A stretch of 47,500 bases of DNA from Deltaproteobacteria bacterium. Its GTDB lineage: Bacteria > Desulfobacterota > Desulfomonilia > UBA1062. This document shows positions 41,963 to 47,500 of this stretch, piece by piece. Each line of letters begins with the position of its first letter. The stretch's first letter is position 1. The DNA is taken from NCBI GenBank assembly GCA_018436855.1, contig JAHDKO010000069.1:1-47500 (forward strand). The letters are read 5' to 3'. Position numbers and translations under genes: made by a program. The notes beneath the pieces are model-generated. The model worked only from the letters and a program-made list of their open reading frames with translations, was not told where the DNA came from and did no database searches.

Positions 41963-42505
41963 ATGAAAAAGACACTCATGGGCCTTGCCCTTACTGCTGT
42001 TATCGCTGCCGGGTGCACCGGCCCTTTCCCGCTTACCAACGAGCTGTATCAGTTCCACAGGGAGAAGGAGCGGTGGGTGGATGAAGCGCTGTTTCTCGTC
42101 TTTGCGGTGACCCCGGTATACGGCACGGCATTGATCGCAGATGCGGTACTCCTGAACTCGATTGAATTCTGGACCGGCGAGAATCCCCTGGAGGCAAGCG
42201 GGGACGAGACCATTCCGGACAGTGACCGGGAGGTGATCGCCGGGGAGGGCGAAGAAAGCGTCACCATGCGGTATGATCCAAGCACCCGGGTGGTGGAGGT
42301 ATGCCCCGGTGCAGGCGCTGGTGAGCCGTTCTATCTCGCCGCTACCCGAAGCGGGGTGATTGCCATGGATGAAGGGGGAAAGGTTCTCTACTCTTCGCAG
42401 CAGTGTTCCCTCGGCGGGGTCACAGTGTATGACATGCGGAACAATACCTCGCATTACTTCCCGCCCGAGGCGGTGAACCGGGAGCGGGACAGGATCGGAC
42501 GTTAA
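41963..42505 (+). CDS. DUF3332-like lipoprotein
   Basis: A 180-residue lipoprotein. The signal peptide MKKTLMGLALTAVIAAGC has the lipobox Ala-Ala-Gly-Cys18. The following region, PLTNELYQFHREKERWVDEA with VTPVYGTALIADAVLLNSIE and FWTGENP, matches the DUF3332 pattern. The C-terminal half is an extra beta-rich part with two cysteines. AAAGGAG precedes ATG 41963, and upstream in-frame starts would spoil the signal. It is a single gene facing the ychF gene; its function is unknown. Confidence 0.85.
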   Translation: MKKTLMGLALTAVIAAGCTGPFPLTNELYQFHREKERWVDEALFLVFAVTPVYGTALIADAVLLNSIEFWTGENPLEASGDETIPDSDREVIAGEGEESVTMRYDPSTRVVEVCPGAGAGEPFYLAATRSGVIAMDEGGKVLYSSQQCSLGGVTVYDMRNNTSHYFPPEAVNRERDRIGR

Positions 42506-42565
42506 AGGGCCGTGACTACGGGGAGGCACGTTTTTGCCTTCCAGGGGCTCATGCCGTTTCTCCGC

Positions 42566-43657
42566 TCACCGGAAGTGGATGACGACCACGTCCTTGTCGC
42601 GCAACACAAACTCCCGTCCCTCGGTGAGCACGGCGCCTGCCTCTTTTGCCCCGTGCATGCCCCGGTGCGAGAGGAAATCCTGCAATCCCACCACGTCGGC
42701 CCGGATGAACCCTTCCTGGATATCGGTGTGAATGAGGCCGGCGGCGTCATGGAGGGTGCCGCCTTCCCTGATGGTCCATGCCTTGAGCTCATGGCCCACC
42801 GGGGTGTAGAAGGTGATCAGGTTCAGGATCTCGTAACAGGCCCGGATCAGGATATCCATCCCGGACCGCTCGATCCCGACGGAGATGAGGAACTCACTGC
42901 GCTCTTCCTCGGTGAGCTCCGAGGCCTCGAGCTCGAACTTCGTGCAGATGGGGATGACCTTTCTCCCCCGTTCTCTCCCCCATTGTGCGAGCTGCTCGTA
43001 CTTTCTCGTATGCTCGATGACGTCGTCCTCGCCGATGTTCGCCACCACCAGGTAGGGTTTTGCCGTGAGCATCCCCCAGGATTTCATGAGAGACCGGTCC
43101 AGGTCCATGCCGGTGTCGATCAGGCATATGCCCTGAAGAAGGATCCGCTCCATCTCCTCGATCATCTCGATCTCCGCCCTGGCGACGTCCTTCTTGCCCA
43201 CGCGCATGCCTTTGATCACGGCTTCCTTGCGTTTCTGGACGATCTCCAGGTCCGCCATGACCAGCTCGGTGAGAATGATCTCCATGTCCGAGACCGGGTT
43301 TATCTCGTTATAGACATGGGTGACGCTGGCTGCCTCGAAGCACCGGACCACATGGATGATGGCGTCCACTCCCCGGATGTGCCCGAGAAACTGGTTGCCG
43401 AGCCCTTCGCCCTTATATGCGCCCTTGACCAGGCCCGCGATGTCGTAGATCTTCAGGGTGGTGGGGGTGATCTTTTCGGGCTGGACGATCTCGGCGATCT
43501 TCCGGAGATTTTCATCAGGGACGTTCACGATCCCGACATTGGGGTCGATGGTGCAGAAGGGGTAGTTCTCGGCCGGCACACCGGCTTTGGTGATCAGGTT
43601 GAACAAGGTCGACTTTCCCGTATTGGGAAGTCCGACAATCCCGCTTAAGAATCCCAT
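42566..43657 (-). CDS. ychF: YchF/OLA1-family ATPase
   Basis: A 363-residue P-loop protein of universal distribution that binds ATP and associates with ribosomes. Seen: G1 [10 protein letters not shown]3 [17 protein letters not shown], the altered G4 NIGE (Asn-x-x-Glu, the hallmark that changes specificity from GTP to ATP), a coiled-coil middle (about 135-200) and the C-terminal TGS domain ([20 protein letters not shown]). The length is normal. The start at 43657 has no ribosome-binding site; TATAAT lies 9 bases upstream on the coding strand, so the message may have no leader. Confidence 0.96.
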   Translation of the reverse strand: MGFLSGIVGLPNTGKSTLFNLITKAGVPAENYPFCTIDPNVGIVNVPDENLRKIAEIVQPEKITPTTLKIYDIAGLVKGAYKGEGLGNQFLGHIRGVDAIIHVVRCFEAASVTHVYNEINPVSDMEIILTELVMADLEIVQKRKEAVIKGMRVGKKDVARAEIEMIEEMERILLQGICLIDTGMDLDRSLMKSWGMLTAKPYLVVANIGEDDVIEHTRKYEQLAQWGRERGRKVIPICTKFELEASELTEEERSEFLISVGIERSGMDILIRACYEILNLITFYTPVGHELKAWTIREGGTLHDAAGLIHTDIQEGFIRADVVGLQDFLSHRGMHGAKEAGAVLTEGREFVLRDKDVVVIHFR

Positions 43658-43665
43658 GAACCGTA

Positions 43666-44160
43666 TTATACGGTATTCAGGTCGATGCGCGCAAGCAGAG
43701 CAGCGAGAAGCTCGCTGATAATCGAGCTGATGAGCATGTCCTCCTTGGAAAAGCCGCCGTTTGCCTTGTCTGCGAGATTCAGGACCCCTTTCGTATCATC
43801 GGCGTGTCTGATGAGGATGCACATGAAAGACTTGGTGGTATACTTGTTCTTGTTCTGGATGCCGATCTCCTCTTCGATGTCCCGGATGATGAGCGAGGCG
43901 TTGCGGGTCAGGACGAGATTCATGATGCTCTCCTGTTGCGATCCCACATGGATAAACGGGTCTTCTCCAATGTCGGTATGGTTGTGCGCCTTGATCTCGA
44001 GCTCGCCCGAAGAGGGGTTTCTGATAAAGAGCGAGCAGTATCTGGCGCCTACTACCTTGGGAAGGTGGGTGATGACGGCATCGAGCATGGTGGGAATGTC
44101 TTCCGAGGTATTGAGCTCCTTTGCCAGGGTATAGAGCATATCGAGGTGGGACTCGTTCAT
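43666..44160 (-). CDS. single GAF-domain protein
   Basis: A 164-residue protein that is almost wholly a GAF domain (DIPTMLDAVITHLPKVVGAR with YCSLFI, then SIMNLVLTRNASLIIRD and MCILIRHADDTKGVLNLADK). No output domain is attached, so it may bind a ligand and act on a partner. GGAGG precedes the start. It is followed after 8 bp by ychF on the same strand, and is divergent from zapB. It does not closely resemble the GAF domains of the two kinases in the window. Confidence 0.88.
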   Translation of the reverse strand: MNESHLDMLYTLAKELNTSEDIPTMLDAVITHLPKVVGARYCSLFIRNPSSGELEIKAHNHTDIGEDPFIHVGSQQESIMNLVLTRNASLIIRDIEEEIGIQNKNKYTTKSFMCILIRHADDTKGVLNLADKANGGFSKEDMLISSIISELLAALLARIDLNTV

Positions 44161-44349
44161 CGTTACCTCCGTGGTTTGATATTATCCATATCTATCGGAC
44201 GTTTTGCCGGGGATTGTTAAGCAATCTTTATGATGGCTCTCAGGCAAGAACCGGAAAATATCCGTGCCGATTTTCTCAACAGAATGTGAAATTCTCTGCC
44301 TCTAGGAGAACTAGGCAGACAGCAGCTCAAATGCCTGGAGAATAGGTTC

Positions 44350-44380
44350 TTGACTTGGGAGGGTAGAATAGATGTATAAT
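44350..44380 (+). promoter_or_regulatory. possible sigma-70-type promoter before zapB
   Basis: TTGACT (44350-44355) and TATAAT (44375-44380) are both strong hexamers but 19 bases apart, longer than optimal. The position, 20-30 bp before the first gene of the zapB-zapA-fau-rny-tyrS run, fits. Confidence 0.4.
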
Positions 44381-44408
44381 CAAACGACAGATACACGAGG
44401 TGATACTG

Positions 44409-44621
44409 TTGGAAAAACTCGATATATTGGAGCAAAAGATACTTGGCTTAGTAGAGTTGGTTGCCACGCTCAAAAACCTCAATGGGGAGTTGGCCGCCAA
44501 GCTGAAAGAAAAGGAGGAAGAGGTAAACGGGTTGAGACAGGAGATGGAGAGTCTCTTGGGAGAAAAAGAACAGGTGAAGCAAAAGGTCGCGCACCTCATC
44601 GAGTGCGTGGAAGCATTCTGA
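44409..44621 (+). CDS. zapB: ZapB-like coiled-coil cell division protein
   Basis: A 70-residue, almost wholly coiled-coil protein (MEKLDILEQKILGLVELVAT, LKEKEEEVNGLRQEMESLLG). Size, coiled coil and the zapA gene directly downstream suggest a ZapB-type partner of the Z-ring. The start chosen is TTG 44409, preceded by GAGG at 44397-44400 with good spacing; a GTG at 44400 in frame is the alternative, but lies in the ribosome-binding site. The sequence similarity to known ZapB is by character only. Confidence 0.65.
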   Translation: MEKLDILEQKILGLVELVATLKNLNGELAAKLKEKEEEVNGLRQEMESLLGEKEQVKQKVAHLIECVEAF

Positions 44622-44627
44622 TATCTT

Positions 44628-44909
44628 GTGCATGACACGATAACGATACGAATATTAGGGCAGGAGTATAAGGTCAAGACCGGTGGTAATGAAGAGCATG
44701 TCCAGTCATTATCACGGTATGTGAACGAAAGGATTCTCGACATTCAGCAGAAGGGCTCGGCTGTTTCCACCATGGAGCTCGTGACCGTGGTGATGCTGAA
44801 TCTGGCTGACGATATCGCACAGGCGAAATCGGAGTTGAGGAGCTACAAAGAATCGGTTGCCGGAAAGGTCGATCAGCTTGTGGAAGCCATCGACAGAGGA
44901 GTGAAATAG
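44628..44909 (+). CDS. zapA: cell division protein ZapA
   Basis: A 93-residue protein of the ZapA family, which binds FtsZ and promotes Z-ring assembly. The N-terminal half, TIRILGQEYKVKTGGNEEHV and LSRYVNERI, is the FtsZ-binding head; the second half is a coiled coil (LNLADDIAQAKSELRSYKES). The start is GTG 44628, 6 bp after the zapB-like stop; no better start is in frame. A terminator follows at 44942-44975. Position next to a 6S RNA candidate and fau is conserved in many proteobacteria. Confidence 0.9.
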   Translation: MHDTITIRILGQEYKVKTGGNEEHVQSLSRYVNERILDIQQKGSAVSTMELVTVVMLNLADDIAQAKSELRSYKESVAGKVDQLVEAIDRGVK

Positions 44910-44941
44910 AGGCCTTTTTGGACGAATGAGCTGCTCAAGGG

Positions 44942-44975
44942 CCTCCGTGCCCGAAACCGGGGCAGAGGTTTTTTT
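44942..44975 (+). terminator. intrinsic terminator after zapA
   Basis: An imperfect GC-rich stem (CCTCCGTGCCC at 44942-44952 with GGGGCAGAGG at 44959-44968) is followed by seven T residues at 44969-44975. An alternative pairing of GAGGCC (44909-44914) with GGCCTC (44940-44945) would break the stem. Confidence 0.7.
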
Positions 44976-45125
44976 GAACAGTCCGGCGACAGAACATTCT
45001 CCCTTGAGATGATAGTCTGTCCCGCAATCACCCGGGACTGGCGTGATTGCAGTGGCGGACGTGAAAGAGAACAGAAGGCGAGAGCCGTTGTCCGGCATCC
45101 TTTGAACCTCCCTGTTCCCTCCTCT
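44976..45125 (+). ncRNA. ssrS: candidate 6S RNA
   Basis: The 250-bp gap between zapA and fau is where 6S RNA is found in many proteobacteria. The stretch has an outer pairing GAACAG (44976-44981) with CTGTTC (45112-45117 region), an inner pairing CCGGCGAC with GTTGTCCGG, and a terminal stem GCAATCAC / GTGATTGC (about 45034-45058), which together suggest a long rod with bulges. I have not confirmed a match to the 6S consensus, and the ends are approximate. Confidence 0.35.
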
Positions 45126-45157
45126 CCTTTAAGATAACCGTATACCAAGAAGAGAAG

Positions 45158-45721
45158 ATGGGGAGCAAATCGGCTATCAGGAAGTCCATGCTCGTTTGTC
45201 GCCAGCGCATCGCCGGCGAAGACAAGATACGATCGGAATCGCAGATTATCACCCGTATTCGTGCCCTCCCGCAATACCGGGAGGCGCGCGTGATCGCGCT
45301 CTATGTGCCGGTGCGGGGTGAGGTGGACCTGCTCCCCCTCCTGGAAGATACCCCAAAGACATCCCTTTTTCCCAAGGTTTATGGGGAGGATCTGGCGTTT
45401 TATCCCGCAGCGGGCATCGACACGTTCGTTCCCGGACGGTTCGGGATCCCCGAGCCGCCTGAAGGCCCGGTTTTTCCCGTCAGCGACATCGACCTGATGT
45501 TTATTCCCGGTATTTCTTTCGACCGAACCGGTCATCGCATTGGATACGGGAAAGGGTATTATGACAGGCTCATGCGGGCAAACGGGCATGTCACCACTGT
45601 CGGAGTATGCTTCGATGAGTGTCTGGTGGATCGTTTGCCTGCGGATTCCTGGGATGTTCAAGTGGAATGTGTAGTGACTCAGACAAACGTGTTTTTTAGA
45701 TCAAAGAATGAGGTGCGATAA
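45158..45721 (+). CDS. fau: 5-formyltetrahydrofolate cyclo-ligase
   Basis: A 187-residue enzyme that converts 5-formyltetrahydrofolate to 5,10-methenyltetrahydrofolate with ATP. Seen: the basic N-terminal region with RQRIAGEDK, ALYVPVRGEVDLLPLL, and the signature GHRIGYGKGYYDRLM that binds ATP. AAGAGAAG lies before ATG 45158. The stop overlaps the start of rny by one base (TAATG), so the two genes are coupled. Confidence 0.94.
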   Translation: MGSKSAIRKSMLVCRQRIAGEDKIRSESQIITRIRALPQYREARVIALYVPVRGEVDLLPLLEDTPKTSLFPKVYGEDLAFYPAAGIDTFVPGRFGIPEPPEGPVFPVSDIDLMFIPGISFDRTGHRIGYGKGYYDRLMRANGHVTTVGVCFDECLVDRLPADSWDVQVECVVTQTNVFFRSKNEVR

Positions 45722-47271
45722 TGGAGATGCTCTTTTTACTCATTGCCGTGATCATCGGCCTTGCCGGTGGATACGTGCTCAATACGTACATCAGCAAAAA
45801 GAAGGGTCGGGATGCAGAGGAGATATCCCGGAGGATGACCGAAGAGTCCCGGAAGGAGGCGTCGAACATCATTGCCGATGCCCAGATCGAGGCCAAGGAG
45901 ATCATCTTCACCGCCAAGAGCCAGAGCGACCAGGAGGCCAAGGAACGCCTCAAGGAGGTGTCCGCCATCGAGAAGCGGATTCACCAGCGCGAAGAGCTGA
46001 TCGACAGCAAGCTGACCACCCTTGACAAACGGGAGCAGGAGCTCAAGAAAAACGAGCAGTCCCAGGCCGACCGGCAGCGGCACCTGGAAAACGTCAAGAC
46101 CGAGGTCGAAAACCTGCGCAAGCAGCAGATAGCCAAGCTGGAAGAGATCAGCGGCATGGACTCCAAGCAGGCGAAGAAGGAGCTCATGCAGTCCCTGGAG
46201 AGCGAGGCACGGCACGAGGCGGCCAAGCTCCTCAAGCAGATCTCCGACGAGGCCGAGGCCGAGGCCGACCGCAAGGCCAAGGGCATCCTGGCGACCGCCA
46301 TCCAGCGGTACTCGGCGGACGTGGTGAGCTCCCGGACGGTTTCGGTGGTCAACCTTCCCAGCGAGGAGATGAAGGGGCGGATCATCGGACGGGAAGGGCG
46401 CAACATCCGGGCCATCGAGGCGGTCACCGGGGTGGATCTCATAATCGACGACACGCCCGACGCGGTGATCATATCGAGCTTCGATCCCATCAAGCGAGAG
46501 GTGGCCAGGCTTTCCCTGGAGACCCTGGTCATCGACGGCAGGATTCACCCCTCGCGCATCGAAGAGGTGGTGGAGAAGGTCACCAAGGATCTCAACGACG
46601 GCATCTGGGAGGCGGGCCAGCAGGCCACGTTCGACGTGGGAGTCCACGGAATCAGTCCCGAGCTCATCAAGCTGGTGGGCAAGCTCAAGTACCGGACCAG
46701 CTTTTCCCAGAACGTCTACCAGCACTCACTTGAGGTGGCCCATCTCTGCGGGATCATCGCGGCCGAGCTCGGCGTGAACCAGAAGATCGCCAAGCGGATC
46801 GGCCTGCTGCACGATATCGGCAAGGCCATGGACCACGAGGTCGAGGGGTCGCACGCCGTCATCGGGGCCGAGATCGCCAAACGTCACGGTGAATCGCCCA
46901 AGGTGGTCGACGCCATTGCCTCGCACCACAACGAGGCCCCGGTGAACTCGGTCTACGGCTTTCTGGTCCAGGCGGCCGACTCTCTCTCCGCAGCACGGCC
47001 GGGGGCCAGAAGGGAGATGCTGGAGAACTATGTCAAGAGGCTCGCGGACCTGGAGGCCATTGCCTGTGCCCTCGACGGGGTGGCAAAGGCGTTCGCCGTA
47101 CAGGCCGGCAGAGAGGTGCGTGTCATGGTGGATGTCGACCGGATCAACGACGAGGATGCCGATCTCCTGGCCAAGCAGCTCACCAAGGATATCGAGGAGA
47201 AGATGACCTATCCCGGGCAGATTCGCGTGGTGGTGATCAGAGAGACCCGGGCAGTGCGGTATGCGAAATAA
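45721..47271 (+). CDS. rny: ribonuclease Y
   Basis: A 516-residue membrane-anchored endoribonuclease. Order: N-terminal membrane helix (about 3-21), long coiled coil (about 25-200) rich in Glu, Lys and Arg, KH domain with GRIIGREGRNIRAIEAVTGV near residue 222, and an HD domain with HSLEVAHLCGIIA and LLHDIGKAMDHE supplying the metal-binding His-Asp pair. Length and order are standard. AGGTGCG lies before ATG 45721, which overlaps the fau stop. It starts the pair rny-tyrS common in this phylum. Confidence 0.97.
   Translation: MEMLFLLIAVIIGLAGGYVLNTYISKKKGRDAEEISRRMTEESRKEASNIIADAQIEAKEIIFTAKSQSDQEAKERLKEVSAIEKRIHQREELIDSKLTTLDKREQELKKNEQSQADRQRHLENVKTEVENLRKQQIAKLEEISGMDSKQAKKELMQSLESEARHEAAKLLKQISDEAEAEADRKAKGILATAIQRYSADVVSSRTVSVVNLPSEEMKGRIIGREGRNIRAIEAVTGVDLIIDDTPDAVIISSFDPIKREVARLSLETLVIDGRIHPSRIEEVVEKVTKDLNDGIWEAGQQATFDVGVHGISPELIKLVGKLKYRTSFSQNVYQHSLEVAHLCGIIAAELGVNQKIAKRIGLLHDIGKAMDHEVEGSHAVIGAEIAKRHGESPKVVDAIASHHNEAPVNSVYGFLVQAADSLSAARPGARREMLENYVKRLADLEAIACALDGVAKAFAVQAGREVRVMVDVDRINDEDADLLAKQLTKDIEEKMTYPGQIRVVVIRETRAVRYAK

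Positions 47272-47500
<229 letters not shown>

Overview
The window reads as chromosomal DNA of a strictly anaerobic, GC-rich Gram-negative bacterium, most likely a Desulfobacterota (former Deltaproteobacteria) member. The basis is the combination of an Rnf complex with an Nfn-type transhydrogenase, a tungsten-type aldehyde:ferredoxin oxidoreductase, sigma-54 regulation, an outer-membrane porin, a lipoprotein, and the conserved zapB-zapA-fau-rny-tyrS block. I saw no insertion sequence, tRNA, rRNA, CRISPR array or prophage. Species-level placement is not possible from sequence reading alone.

Layout. (1) 1-5736: the tail of an unknown gene, then two successive copies of a three-gene cassette (MoxR AAA+ ATPase, small protein resembling the N-terminal part of CoxE, VWA protein resembling its C-terminal part), then a short J-domain protein. 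This looks like a metalloenzyme-maturation chaperone set. (2) 6240-10249: a small membrane protein behind a sigma-54-like promoter, then a GAF-PAS histidine kinase and an NtrC-type sigma-54 activator, followed by a textbook sigma-54 promoter (10422-10437) that reads into a stretch with no convincing gene and strong hairpins. (3) 10720-13704: a reverse-strand pair (AhpD-like protein, HypE-like protein) and a forward porin. (4) 14602-17473: a second GAF/PAS kinase, whose GAF domain closely resembles that of the first, with a NarL-type regulator. (5) 17729-27900: alanine dehydrogenase, class III aminotransferase, aldehyde ferredoxin oxidoreductase, MFS carrier, a 42-residue membrane peptide, a sodium:solute symporter, MoaD-like and ThiF/MoeB-like proteins. 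(6) 28110-31640: a degenerate GspE/PilT-like protein, an orphan F-type ATPase c subunit, and a membrane-anchored Cache-like protein without an output domain. (7) 31996-39722: rnfABCDGE, nfnAB-like genes and a DRTGG-like protein. (8) 39938-41722: a small flagellar-type cluster (unknown, DUF2802-like, FliK-C-like, FlhB-C-like). (9) 41963-47500: a DUF3332-like lipoprotein, reverse-strand ychF and a GAF protein, then zapB-zapA, a possible 6S RNA, fau, rny and the start of tyrS.

How the parts may work together (inference): the aminotransferase would turn an amine into an aldehyde using pyruvate as acceptor. Alanine dehydrogenase would regenerate pyruvate and yield NADH and ammonia. The ferredoxin-linked oxidoreductase would oxidise the aldehyde to an acid. 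Rnf and Nfn could then convert reduced ferredoxin into an ion gradient and NADH/NADPH. The porin and alanine dehydrogenase promoters share an unusual array of 13-bp dyads about 22 bp apart, followed by a common CTCTATGGA block, so substrate entry and catabolism may be co-regulated. The substrate is not known.
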